NCBI RefSeq assembly: GCF_002379085.1
Contig: NZ_NBZW01000024.1
Span: forward strand, 1-64,000
Direction: 5' to 3'
Origin: Polaromonas sp. AET17H-212
GTDB lineage: Bacteria; Pseudomonadota; Gammaproteobacteria; Burkholderiales; Burkholderiaceae_C
Length of the DNA stretch: 64,000 nt
The position numbers and the translations under genes were made by a program. This document shows positions 27,601 through 35,706 of this stretch, one piece after another. The notes below the pieces were generated by a model that saw only the letters and a program-made list of their open reading frames with translations, was not told the origin of the DNA and did not search any database. Within the stretch, counting starts at the first letter, position 1. The number at the start of each line of letters is the position of its first letter.

Positions 27601-29331
27601 TTATTGGGCCCAGTGGTAGGTGGCCGCCGCCTGCAGCGTCCAGCTGCCGTCACCGGGCAACTCCAGCACTTGGTGGTGGTGCTTCAGCAGTGCCTGGTGG
27701 TGGCTGACGCTGATGGGGGTGATCGACAGGCCAGCGAGCTGGCGGTACAGGCGCTCCTCGTTGCTTGCGTCCAGCGCGCTGGTGGCCTCGTCGAGCAGCA
27801 GGTAACGCGGTTTGGCGAGCAGGGCGCGGGCGAAGGCCAGCCGCTGTTGCTCGCCGACGGACAGCAGCTTGGCCCAGTCCAGCTCGACGCCCAGGCCGCC
27901 GAAGCGTTCCGCCAGCGTCGGCAGGTTCACCTGGTCCAGCCATGACAGCAGCTCTTCGTCCGAGACTTCGCGATCGGTCTGGGGGTAGGTCAGCTGGCAG
28001 CGCAGGTCGCCCAAGGGCAGGTAGGGCTGCTGGGGCAGGAACAACATGTCCGGCCCGGCCGGGCGCACCACTTCGCCCGAGCCGGTGTTCCACAAACCGG
28101 CCATGACCCGCAGCAGGGAGCTTTTGCCAGCACCGCTGGCACCGACGATCAGCAGCCCTTCGCCCGGGGGAACAGCCAGCGTGAGCCCCTGCACCAGCAG
28201 GTGCTCCCGGTTGGGCGTGAGCGCCGTCAGGCGATCCAGTGCAAGCTTGAAGCCAGGTGTGGTGCGGATCTGCGGCGGGGCGTCGTTGCCAGGCCCCGCG
28301 GACTGGTCTGTCTGGGCATCCAGCGCCTGCGAGAAGGCATGCAGCCGGTCCACCCCGGCGGAGAAGCGGCTCAGGCCCTCGAAGTGTTCGACGATCACCG
28401 TCAGCGCGCTCAGGATGGCGGCGAAGGCGCCGGCGGCCTGAATCGCCCGACCGACCTCCAGTTTCCCGGCGAGCACATCGCCTGCAATGATCACGGTGGG
28501 CAGCACCACCGTCAGGAAGCTGTGGGCGAACTGGAAGAGGTTGAGCTTGAACTGCCAGCGCAGCACCTGCTGGAAGTTGGCGTAGGCTGCCTGGAAGATG
28601 CGTTGCAGCGCCGACATCTCGCGCGCTTCTCCGTCGTAGAAGGCGATCGGCTCCGCATGTTCGCGCACCCGCACCAGGCTGAAACGGAAGTCTGCCTCGC
28701 GCTGCAGCTGGCGGAAATTCAGGCCGATCAGCCGCTTGCCGAAGACCGAGCCGGTGAACCAGGTGCTGAACACGGCATAAGCGACAAGGAAGTAGACCAG
28801 TCCCTGGGAAATGGACCACAACACGCCGGAAAAGGCGATCAGCTGGATGAAGGAGCCCAGCACGATCATCGAGAAGTAGAGCGACTGCTGGGTGAAGGTG
28901 TTGATGTCCTCGGCAATGCGTTGGTCGGGGTTGTCGATGCCGGCGACGGCATTGAGCCGGTAGTAGGCGCGCTGATGAAAATAACGTGCCAGGAAGTGGT
29001 GTGTCAGCCAGCGGCGCCAGCGCAGGCCCAAAGTGTCGCGCACGAAGTAATACAGGCCGTAGAGCGGAACCGCCGCGATGAGGATGGCCGTGTAGCGCCA
29101 GATCGAGGCCCAGAAGCGTTCGGTGTCGCCCGCGGCCAGGGCCGAGGTGAACTCGCCGGTCTCGTGGTTGAACAGCACGCTGGCGGCCGTCTGAGCCAGC
29201 AGCAGCAAAATCAGCAGGGCCAGCAGACCGCGGGAACGCCAGCGTTCATCCGAGAGCCAGTAGGGCCGGGCGATCGCCACGAAACGTCGCCACAGACGGG
29301 CGTTGAAGCCGGGTGCTGCGGCTGTGCTCAT
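27601..29331 (-). CDS. ABC transporter, fused permease/ATPase of the SbmA/BacA-YddA type
   Basis: 576 aa. About six membrane helices in the first 330 residues (GLLALLILLLLAQTAASVLF, YTAILIAAVPLYGLYYF and others) are followed by an ATPase domain. Walker A is GASGAGKSSLLRV, signature LSVGEQQRLAFARALL, Walker B YLLLDEATSALD. RWWLTHHFLARYFHQRAYYRLN-like sequence in the first cytoplasmic loop is typical of the ABC_membrane_2 group, which handles vitamin B12, peptides or long acyl compounds. Direction and substrate are not known. Confidence 0.85.
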   Translation of the reverse strand: MSTAAAPGFNARLWRRFVAIARPYWLSDERWRSRGLLALLILLLLAQTAASVLFNHETGEFTSALAAGDTERFWASIWRYTAILIAAVPLYGLYYFVRDTLGLRWRRWLTHHFLARYFHQRAYYRLNAVAGIDNPDQRIAEDINTFTQQSLYFSMIVLGSFIQLIAFSGVLWSISQGLVYFLVAYAVFSTWFTGSVFGKRLIGLNFRQLQREADFRFSLVRVREHAEPIAFYDGEAREMSALQRIFQAAYANFQQVLRWQFKLNLFQFAHSFLTVVLPTVIIAGDVLAGKLEVGRAIQAAGAFAAILSALTVIVEHFEGLSRFSAGVDRLHAFSQALDAQTDQSAGPGNDAPPQIRTTPGFKLALDRLTALTPNREHLLVQGLTLAVPPGEGLLIVGASGAGKSSLLRVMAGLWNTGSGEVVRPAGPDMLFLPQQPYLPLGDLRCQLTYPQTDREVSDEELLSWLDQVNLPTLAERFGGLGVELDWAKLLSVGEQQRLAFARALLAKPRYLLLDEATSALDASNEERLYRQLAGLSITPISVSHHQALLKHHHQVLELPGDGSWTLQAAATYHWAQ

Positions 29332-29394
29332 GGGTGTTGCAGGGCCTGCTGGCTGAGGTTGGATGGGCCGTCCATCCCCCTATTGGACATGAAT

Positions 29395-29634
29395 TCAGGG
29401 CGGTGTCAGCACGGCCGTGATCACGGCCTCGTCGGGCGCCGCAAAGGTGGCGTTGTGCCGTTCGGTCAGCGGACCGCCGCCCGGGATGACTTCACCCCCG
29501 GCGCCGTAACCGATCGCCTTGAATTTCCATTGCCCCCCAATCAGCTTGAGGTTGCCCACGTGGCGGCCAGTACCGGCGAGTACGCGGTACACGCCGTCAT
29601 TGACCTGGCAGAGCGTCAAGGCTTCCACGGTCAT
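29395..29634 (-). CDS. Small conserved-looking hypothetical protein
   Basis: 79 aa, not recognised as a named family. It has mixed, globular composition (VNDGVYRVLAGTGRHVGNLKLIGGQWKFKAIGY) with no signal peptide or membrane segment. It lies 41 bases downstream of proQ on the same strand, before the ABC transporter, so it is likely a real co-transcribed gene and not a shadow; the opposite strand has only the antisense read of the ABC gene. Confidence 0.6.
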   Translation of the reverse strand: MTVEALTLCQVNDGVYRVLAGTGRHVGNLKLIGGQWKFKAIGYGAGGEVIPGGGPLTERHNATFAAPDEAVITAVLTPP

Positions 29635-29675
29635 TCACCTTCGCTTGTCCGGACAAGCCAAGGGCCCAGCCATGG

Positions 29676-30380
29676 TCAGGCCTTGATGGCCGCGAAGAGT
29701 TCGCGTTTGTCGAGGCCGTACATGTCGGCAAATTCCTCAGCGGTCTTGCCACTGCTTTCAAACGTGCGGCGCAATGCTTCGCGTTTGGCCAGCTTCTGGT
29801 CGCGCTCGGCAAAGGCCTCCTCGAGCAGGGCGGTGGCTTCCAGGTCATTGGTCTGGACCCGGGCCTGGTAGTCCTGGCGGGTCAGGCCGCTGGCCTCGAA
29901 CGCGGCCATCAACTGCGCACGGAATTTGGGCCGCAGGTCCTCGCGGGCGCGGGCCTGGCGGCGGCGGAACAGTTCCAGCAGAGACAGGTAGACATGCTCG
30001 GGCGCCACGTCGTCACCCGCATTGCCCTGCAGGTCGTGGCGCTTGTTGCCGGCGGTCACGCATTGCAGGTAACGCGTGGAGCGTGTGTGGATGCCCAGCG
30101 CCGCCTTGAGGCTGTCGCGCTGGAAGTGTTCGGGGTGCGCAGCCAGCAGTTCCTGAAAAATACCGAGCTTGAGTGGCAGGAAATTGCCGCCGAAGAGATG
30201 CGGGTAAAGCTCGAACAGCTTTTCGAGCACGGGTTGCACGGAACGCGAACGGCCCGCTGCGGCGGTGGGCTCGCCGGCCGGCGCGCTGGAGGGCTGCACG
30301 GCCGGCGTGATCTCGTCCGCCAGGACGGTTTCAATGGGGGCTGCGCTTGTTTCTGAAGGGGTCATGGTCATGGGGGTCAT
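29676..30380 (-). CDS. proQ: ProQ/FinO-domain RNA chaperone
   Basis: 234 aa. A disordered Ala/Pro-rich N-terminus (1-48) precedes the ProQ/FinO fold: VLEKLFELYPHLFGGNFLPLKLGIFQELL ... LGIHTRSTRYLQCVTAGNKRHDLQGN. A charged, helical C-terminus follows (residues 140-234: RRRQARAREDLRPKFRAQLM...). Such proteins bind structured sRNAs and mRNA 3' ends. The start is one of three close ATGs (MTPMTMTP). It is divergent from the DUF4189-like gene. Confidence 0.9.
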   Translation of the reverse strand: MTPMTMTPSETSAAPIETVLADEITPAVQPSSAPAGEPTAAAGRSRSVQPVLEKLFELYPHLFGGNFLPLKLGIFQELLAAHPEHFQRDSLKAALGIHTRSTRYLQCVTAGNKRHDLQGNAGDDVAPEHVYLSLLELFRRRQARAREDLRPKFRAQLMAAFEASGLTRQDYQARVQTNDLEATALLEEAFAERDQKLAKREALRRTFESSGKTAEEFADMYGLDKRELFAAIKA

Positions 30381-30430
30381 CTTGGGGTCAACCCGTGATT
30401 GTCAACCAAACGGCCCGGCCGCTGTGTAAA

Positions 30431-30446
30431 CCCCATGTTCATGGGG
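30431..30446. promoter_or_regulatory. Perfect inverted repeat in the proQ/DUF4189 divergent region
   Basis: CCCCATG-TT-CATGGGG is a 7 bp inverted repeat, 50 bases before the proQ start. A further CATGGGGG occurs at 30369-30376 inside the proQ start region. It could be an operator or an RNA hairpin; there is no T-run. The rest of 30381-30596 shows only an imperfect CCGCGCA/TGCGCGG stem around 30538-30566. Confidence 0.35.
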
Positions 30447-30596
30447 GCTGAATCGCCATCGGTGGCCGGTTTCTGGCTGCTTCGGGCGTCCATAATTTGA
30501 CTGTCATGCGGGAAGGGATCTCCCCGTGCCACGCCTGCCGCGCACCCCGGTTTTTTTTGCGCGGTGTGTTCAAACTATTTCTGACAGGAAACCACC

Positions 30597-31379
30597 ATGA
30601 TTTCTGGAATTAAGGCTATCTCAGCCAGACTCGCGTTTGCCTTGCTGCTTTCGTTTGTCGGAGGCCAGGCCATGGCCGCGGGCGCGCTGGCCATTGACAG
30701 CCTGCAGGGTGAAAAATACGGGTTCTCCTACAACCACCCGACGACCAACCAGGCCGAGCATCGTGCGATGCGGGAGTGTGGTTCAAACTGTGCCGTGGTG
30801 CTGCGTTTCCGTGCCGAATGCGGCGCCTATGCCGCAGACCAGGCCAAGGGCTCCAATGCCTACGGTTGGGGCACAGGTGCGACGAGCTCCGCCGTCCAGC
30901 AGCGCGCATTGTCGGAATGCCGGGCCAAGGGCGGCTCAAGCTGCAAGGTCCGTGCATGGGGCTGTGACGCCACGAAGGCTTCGGCCGACGAGGACGACGA
31001 GTCCAAAGACAACAACGCGGCCAGCACGGAATTCCAGATGCAGGGTAACTGGCAGGTGGACTATGCCGGCTCAGCCGGATTCCCCTACAACGGGACCTTG
31101 CGGGTCAACGAGAAATCCGGCAACGGCGTCTATCGCGGTGTGATGGTTCTGGCCTACACCAACAACCAGGGCCAGGCCAAGAAGATTCAGCAGAACATGC
31201 TGATCACGGTTCGCGGAAACACCGTCACGATCAAGGGCAGCAATCCTGTCTACCTGCAGGGCTCGGGCAACTACGATCCCGACAACTACACCATGACCAT
31301 CAGCAGTGCCAGTGTCCTGCGCGGCCAGAACAACGATGCCGGGGGCGCTGGCGGTTCTGTGGTGATCAGCAGGCGGTAA
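30597..31379 (+). CDS. Exported DUF4189-domain protein
   Basis: 260 aa. The signal peptide ends around GGQAMAAGA (about residue 28). Residues 30-125 look like DUF4189: ALAIDSLQGEKYGFSYN ... EHRAMRECGSNCAVVLRF ... AQ-like QRALSECRAKGGSSCKVRAW, with paired Cys likely disulfide-bonded. The C-terminal half (about 145-255: QMQGNWQVDYAG...VKGSNPVYLQGSGNYDPDNYTMTI split here) looks like a small beta domain. Function unknown; likely periplasmic. Start ATG 30597 has AGGAAA before it. Confidence 0.78.
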   Translation: MISGIKAISARLAFALLLSFVGGQAMAAGALAIDSLQGEKYGFSYNHPTTNQAEHRAMRECGSNCAVVLRFRAECGAYAADQAKGSNAYGWGTGATSSAVQQRALSECRAKGGSSCKVRAWGCDATKASADEDDESKDNNAASTEFQMQGNWQVDYAGSAGFPYNGTLRVNEKSGNGVYRGVMVLAYTNNQGQAKKIQQNMLITVRGNTVTIKGSNPVYLQGSGNYDPDNYTMTISSASVLRGQNNDAGGAGGSVVISRR

Positions 31380-31403
31380 ACCCCGCCGGGGGGCCGGACA
31401 GTT

Positions 31404-32507
31404 TTACTGTCGCGCTCCCCGGGCCAGCGCTGCAGCCCGTGACGCGGCCAGCGCCTGCATATCGGGCACACCCTGGGTCGGCCAGCCGGACAGGTGTTGC
31501 TGCGCAATGTCGCTCAGGGCCGCCAGCCACGCGGGGCTGTCGTTGAGGCAGGCGATGTAGTTGAAGCTCTTCCCGCCTGCATGCTCAAAAGCCTCTTTGG
31601 CTTCCTGCGCAATTTCCTCGAGGGTCTCGAGGCAGTCGCCGGTGAAGCCGGGGCACATCACATCGACACTTTTGACACCGGCCCGGGCCAACGCCACCAG
31701 CGTGGGCTCGGTGTAGGGCTCCAGCCACTTGGCCTTGCCGAAGCGCGACTGGAAGGTGACGCGGTATTGCTCTTTGGCCAGGCCGAGTTGTTCGGCCAGC
31801 AGGCGAGCGGTCTTATGGCACTCGCAGTGGTAAGGGTCGCCCAGATACAGCGTGCGCTCGGGCACACCATGAAAACTCATGACGAGCTTTTCCGCGCGGC
31901 CATGGGTTGCCCAGTGCGCACGCACGCGCGCTGCCAGCGCCGCGATGTAGCCCGGATGGTCGTGGTAGTGGTTGACGAACCGCAGCTCGGGAATGCAGCG
32001 TGTTTTGGCGGCCCAGCTGTAGACCGCGTCGAACACGCTGGCGGTGCTGGTGCCGCTGTACTGCGGGTAGGCGGGCAGCACCAGGATGCGTGTCACGCCT
32101 TCGGCCTTGAGCGAGTTCAGCTGCGCGGCCACGGAGGGCTGGCCGTAGCGCATGGCGTAGCGCACTTCCACATGGTGCCCGCGTTCGCCCAGGTAGCCAC
32201 GCAGCAGCTTCGCCTGTTTGGCCGTCCACACCTTCAGCGGTGAACCTTCCGCGGTCCAGATGCTGGCGTATTTGGCCGCCGACTTTTTCGGCCGCACGCG
32301 CAGGATGATGCCGTGCAGGATGAACCACCACAAGGCCTTGGGGATTTCGATCACGCGGTGGTCACTGAGAAACTGCGCGAGGTAGGGGCGCAGCGCCGCG
32401 GCGGTGGGCGCATCGGGGGTTCCGAGGTTGCAGTACAGCACGGCGGTGCCGCTGGCTGCGCTGGGCGGTTTCCCATGCTCAAAGGGGGGTTCTGGGGAAA
32501 AAGACAT
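31404..32507 (-). CDS. hemH: Ferrochelatase
   Basis: Inserts ferrous iron into protoporphyrin IX, the last step of heme synthesis, at the inner-membrane surface. 367 aa. [20 protein letters not shown] at the N-terminus, [22 protein letters not shown] with the catalytic His, and [16 protein letters not shown] are all conserved. An Ala-rich tail follows. The start is only 19 bases from the divergent HAD gene start, so their promoters must lie within the coding regions. Confidence 0.95.
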   Translation of the reverse strand: MSFSPEPPFEHGKPPSAASGTAVLYCNLGTPDAPTAAALRPYLAQFLSDHRVIEIPKALWWFILHGIILRVRPKKSAAKYASIWTAEGSPLKVWTAKQAKLLRGYLGERGHHVEVRYAMRYGQPSVAAQLNSLKAEGVTRILVLPAYPQYSGTSTASVFDAVYSWAAKTRCIPELRFVNHYHDHPGYIAALAARVRAHWATHGRAEKLVMSFHGVPERTLYLGDPYHCECHKTARLLAEQLGLAKEQYRVTFQSRFGKAKWLEPYTEPTLVALARAGVKSVDVMCPGFTGDCLETLEEIAQEAKEAFEHAGGKSFNYIACLNDSPAWLAALSDIAQQHLSGWPTQGVPDMQALAASRAAALARGARQ

Positions 32508-32526
32508 GGGTTATTCTCTCCTACCT

Positions 32527-33237
32527 ATGCTTGACCTGAAAATTATTAAAGCCATAACCCTTGACCTTGACGACACCCTTTGGCCGGTCTGGCCGGCGAT
32601 AGAAAAAGCCGAAGTCGCCCTCGACGAATGGCTGGGCCGCCACGCGCCCATGACCGCGGCGATGTTTGCCAACCCCACGGCGCGCCACGATATCCGCGCG
32701 CAGATTGTCCGTACCCGACCCGAGCTCAGGCACGACCTCAGTGCCATCCGGCGCGAGGCGATCCGGCTGGCCCTGTACCGCTCCCGGGAGAACCCCTTGC
32801 TGGCGGAGGAGGCCTTTGAAGTTTTTTTTGCCGCGCGCCATGAGGTGACGCTGTTCGATGACGCGATGCTGGCGCTGGAGTTTCTTTCCGCGCGTTACCC
32901 GGTGGTTGCGCTGTCCAACGGCAATGCCGATATCGCCCGCATCGGGCTCGCGCCGTACTTTCGCGCCGCCATCAGCGCGCAGGCGTTCGGCGTGGGCAAG
33001 CCGGACCCGCGTATTTTCCATGCCGCGGCCGGCGCCGTGGATGTGCAGCCCCACAACGTGCTGCATGTGGGCGACGACGCTGCGCTGGATGTGCTGGGGG
33101 CGCTGAACGCGGGCATGCAGACAGCCTGGGTGAACCGGGCCGACCACCTGTGGACGCACGACGCCGTGCCGCATGAAACCGTGACCAGCCTGACCGAGCT
33201 GTGCGACCTGTTCCGCCTGGCGGACCCGCAGCCATGA
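32527..33237 (+). CDS. HAD-superfamily hydrolase
   Basis: 236 aa. Motif I is LDLDDTLWP (nucleophile Asp near residue 14), motif II VVALSNGNAD, motif III Lys in VGKPDPRIF, motif IV VGDDAALDVLGALNAG. A helical cap (about 20-105) matches subclass I, so it is a small-molecule phosphatase of the YjjG/phosphoglycolate-phosphatase kind. The stop overlaps the GST start (ATGA). Start 32527 is fixed by motif I being so close to the N-terminus. Confidence 0.88.
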   Translation: MLDLKIIKAITLDLDDTLWPVWPAIEKAEVALDEWLGRHAPMTAAMFANPTARHDIRAQIVRTRPELRHDLSAIRREAIRLALYRSRENPLLAEEAFEVFFAARHEVTLFDDAMLALEFLSARYPVVALSNGNADIARIGLAPYFRAAISAQAFGVGKPDPRIFHAAAGAVDVQPHNVLHVGDDAALDVLGALNAGMQTAWVNRADHLWTHDAVPHETVTSLTELCDLFRLADPQP

Positions 33238-33872
33238 CACTGAAGATCTACGGCATCGCGGCCTCGCGCGCATCACGGCCCCTGTGGGTGGCGCATGAAC
33301 TGGGCCTGGCCTATGAACACGTTCCCCAGCCTTACCAGGGCGGCGCAACGCGCACACCGGAGTTTCTGGCGCTCAATCCCAACGGGCATATCCCCGTGGT
33401 GGACGACAACGGCGTGCTGGTCTGGGAGTCCATGGCCTGCGCGCTGTACCTGGCCGGGCGGTTTCAGGGTGCGGGCGCTGAATCGCTCGCTGCGGTGAAC
33501 CACGCCGAACAGGCCGAGATCCTGCGCTGGAGCTTCTGGGCCGTGACGGAGTGCGAGACAGACGCGCTGACCTTTCTGATGCATCGCGTGGCGATGCCGC
33601 CAGAAAGGCGCAAGCCTGAACTGGCGGTGCAGGCCGCGCACCGGCTGCTGCCGGCGCTGCGCGTGCTGGAGCAACATCTGCAGGACCGCGACCATATCGC
33701 CGGCGAGCGTTTTACCGTGGCCGACATCTGCGTGGCGTCGGTGCTGGCCTGGGTCCAGCGCGCCGAAGCCATGCCGCAGTACCCGCGGCTGGCCGGCTGG
33801 CTGGAGCGTTGCCTGGCGCGGCCGGCACAGATCCAGGTGCGCGCGCTGGCGCGGCGAAGCACCCCGTCCTGA
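33234..33872 (+). CDS. Glutathione S-transferase family protein
   Basis: 212 aa. The N-terminal thioredoxin-like domain starts LKIYGIAASRASRPLWVAHELGL, with FLALNPNGHIPVVDDNGVLVWESMA giving the cis-Pro and the glutathione-binding ES motif. The helical C-terminal domain has FTVADICVASVLAW, the usual folding motif. Overlaps the HAD gene by ATGA and is likely translated with it. Substrate unknown. Confidence 0.9.
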   Translation: MTLKIYGIAASRASRPLWVAHELGLAYEHVPQPYQGGATRTPEFLALNPNGHIPVVDDNGVLVWESMACALYLAGRFQGAGAESLAAVNHAEQAEILRWSFWAVTECETDALTFLMHRVAMPPERRKPELAVQAAHRLLPALRVLEQHLQDRDHIAGERFTVADICVASVLAWVQRAEAMPQYPRLAGWLERCLARPAQIQVRALARRSTPS

Positions 33873-33888
33873 GGCGAATTTTCCCAAG

Positions 33889-33944
33889 CGAAAAAGGCCG
33901 CCGGTCCTTATAGATTAAGCGCAGAACGCTATCTATTTGGTAGC
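33889..33944 (+). repeat. Dispersed ~56 bp repeat, copy 6
   Basis: Core 33904-33944: GTCCTTATAGATTAAGCGCA, then GCTAT-N7-GTAGC. The upstream GCGAAAAAGGCCGCCG is well preserved. It lies between the GST and the amyloid-like cluster; 33945-34004 holds nothing else I can identify. Confidence 0.75.
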
Positions 33945-34004
33945 AAAGCCAGCGCATATCCGGCCCGGCCGGGGCAGCGAGTGGCCAGGGGCTGGACGCA
34001 GGGC

Positions 34005-34544
34005 TCAGCGCGCGCCGATGGCTCGGCTCAGGGCCTCGTCCACGGTGGTCTGCGTGTTCAGGTTCTTGATCAGGCCCAGGGCGTTGCTGCTCGCGTTGAT
34101 CACGGTCTGCTGGAGGATCTGCTGGTTGTTCAGCGTGTTCTGGATGACGGTGGCGAAGGCCGCTTCCGATGCCTCCGGCGCGATGCTGTTGCCCGGACCG
34201 ACTTGCACCACCAGGCTGGTTGCCGCCAGCTGGCGGCTGAGTTGTTCTGCCTGCACCGGTGTCAACTCGGAGAGCTGGCCGAAGTTGAGGCTCATCTGGG
34301 TGACCAGTTCGCCGTTGACGTAGAGCGCGCGTGTGATGCCGAAACTCACCCGCAGCCCGTCCGCCAAGGCGAAACCGCCGCGCAGGCTGTCCAGCGTCCG
34401 GTCGCTCACGGCCAGCCACATCGCTTCTGCCGCCGAATGCGGGTGCGGGGTCTGGGCCTGGGCCGTGCCAAGCACACCGGCCAGTAGCGCCAGCAGGCAC
34501 AGCCCGCGGCTGCTCAAGATGGAAGGGTTGCGGCTGGCGCGCAT
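34005..34544 (-). CDS. Exported N/Q-rich protein of a Fap-like cluster, with double-glycine motif
   Basis: 179 aa. The signal peptide ends at GTAQAQ (about residue 31). Soon after comes SDRTLDSLRGGFALADGLRV (about residues 46-65), where LDSLRGG resembles the double-glycine site recognised by C39 peptidases. The C-terminal half is rich in Asn, Gln and Thr (VIQNTLNNQQILQQTVINASSN). Its start overlaps the stop of the C39 peptidase gene (TGATG). By position it could correspond to FapE or FapA, but sequence identity to those cannot be claimed here. Confidence 0.72.
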   Translation of the reverse strand: MRASRNPSILSSRGLCLLALLAGVLGTAQAQTPHPHSAAEAMWLAVSDRTLDSLRGGFALADGLRVSFGITRALYVNGELVTQMSLNFGQLSELTPVQAEQLSRQLAATSLVVQVGPGNSIAPEASEAAFATVIQNTLNNQQILQQTVINASSNALGLIKNLNTQTTVDEALSRAIGAR

Positions 34545-35224
34545 CAGAAATCTCCCGGTCCCAGCTTGGGCAGGGCGGTGCCGGCCAGGCCGTCCCGGTG
34601 GACGCCGTTGCCCAGGGGCGCCCGCGGCGCCACGCGCCAGTCGGACGCCAGGTTGAAGCGCGCCGACTCCATGCGGTTGTGCACCACAAACAGCAGGCGG
34701 GTGGTCCACAGCGCATCGAAGGTCTGCCGCGGCAGTGCCCGTGTGCCTTGCGACGGGTCGCCAATCAGCACCCGGTCGGCCTGCAGTCCCTTGACCACCA
34801 CGAAATGGAAGTAGCCGTTTTCGTTGAGCAGCACGATCGCCGGAACGCCTGCCTCGTTGAGTTTTTCGAGTGGCTGCTCGAAGCCGTCAGCCTGGAAGCC
34901 TCGGGTGGCCAGGAAGTTTTTCATGTCCAGCAGCGAAAACCCTTCGCGCTGGATCTTCTGCTGGTTGCCGCGCGCATACATCTCCTGGAACACCGCTTGC
35001 TCGCTGACCGGATGACCGTAGTGATGCGTCAGCAGCGTCGCGATCGCTGCCGATCCGCAACTGAAGTCGTACTGCTGGAGCAGGGTGCTGGCCACACGCG
35101 CCTGCCGCAGGCTGGTGACGGGCAGACTGACGTCGCCCGCCCCCAGCGTCGGCAGGTGCACGCGCTGGGCCGGAACCGACCCGGCACCGGACAACAGCGC
35201 GAAGCAAAGCAAGAGGGCTCGCAT
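34544..35224 (-). CDS. C39-family cysteine peptidase, FapD-like
   Basis: 226 aa. The signal peptide ends near SVPAQ (about residue 20). The catalytic Cys is in QYDFSCGSAAIATLL, the His in GYFHFVVVKGL, and the Asp in VLIGDPSQGTRAL, the order and spacing of peptidase C39. C39 enzymes cleave after double glycine; here the enzyme would act in the periplasm. In Pseudomonas, fap operons contain such a peptidase (FapD). The flanking genes on both sides encode small exported proteins with LDSxRGG motifs, which are obvious candidate substrates. Confidence 0.85.
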   Translation of the reverse strand: MRALLLCFALLSGAGSVPAQRVHLPTLGAGDVSLPVTSLRQARVASTLLQQYDFSCGSAAIATLLTHHYGHPVSEQAVFQEMYARGNQQKIQREGFSLLDMKNFLATRGFQADGFEQPLEKLNEAGVPAIVLLNENGYFHFVVVKGLQADRVLIGDPSQGTRALPRQTFDALWTTRLLFVVHNRMESARFNLASDWRVAPRAPLGNGVHRDGLAGTALPKLGPGDF

Positions 35225-35235
35225 GGTGGCTGCCG

Positions 35236-35616
35236 TCAGTTCATTTGCAGATTCAGGATCACGGCATTCTGGATCAGCACATTCGCGCCGGAATTCTGGA
35301 TCACCACCGGTATGCCACTCATGTTGGCAAAGGCGCCGGCGCTGATCGCATTGCTGCCGGTGTTGACCTGCTCGGCCATGTTGCCGGCGGTGCTGCCGGT
35401 CAACGTCATGTCATTGTGCACGAGCACCAACTGGCTACCGCCGCGCTGGCTGTCCAGCGTGGCCTGATCAACCGGCTGGTCGAAGCCGGCCCGGCTGGCG
35501 CTGCTGGCGGCCACGCTGTCAGGCGGGAGCGGCACAGGCGTTTGCGCAGCACCCGTCGCCGCGAGCGCGGATAGCAGTACCCCACAGGCGGCGCAGGACA
35601 ATCGCATCGGTTTCAT
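35236..35616 (-). CDS. Small exported protein with double-glycine motif and amyloid-like C-terminus
   Basis: 126 aa. The signal peptide ends near TGAAQT (about residue 25). FDQPVDQATLDSQRGGSQLVL carries the same LDSxRGG motif as the protein encoded at 34005-34544. The C-terminus, SGIPVVIQNSGANVLIQNAV and ILNLQMN, resembles the last residues of the glycine-rich protein upstream (QNSGFTSLVQQSVNVQANL). It could be a fibre nucleator or minor subunit, like FapB. Ribosome binding site AAGGGA lies before ATG 35616. 11 bases separate it from the C39 gene. Confidence 0.72.
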   Translation of the reverse strand: MKPMRLSCAACGVLLSALAATGAAQTPVPLPPDSVAASSASRAGFDQPVDQATLDSQRGGSQLVLVHNDMTLTGSTAGNMAEQVNTGSNAISAGAFANMSGIPVVIQNSGANVLIQNAVILNLQMN

Positions 35617-35656
35617 GGTGTCCCTTTCGGACTCGGATGGGCGTGCTCCGACCCCA

Positions 35657-35689
35657 CCGTGCGGCCTGCGCCTGACGCAGACCGCACGG
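35657..35689 (-). promoter_or_regulatory. Long intercistronic hairpin after the glycine-rich subunit gene
   Basis: CCGTGCGG pairs with CCGCACGG, and inside it CTGCG pairs with CGCAG, with one mismatch between the stems and a 5-base loop. There is no T-run. It lies 17 bases after the stop of the glycine-rich gene. It may stabilise that message or reduce read-through, giving excess major subunit. Confidence 0.6.
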
Positions 35690-35706
35690 GTGTGGCCGGA
35701 CTCGCC

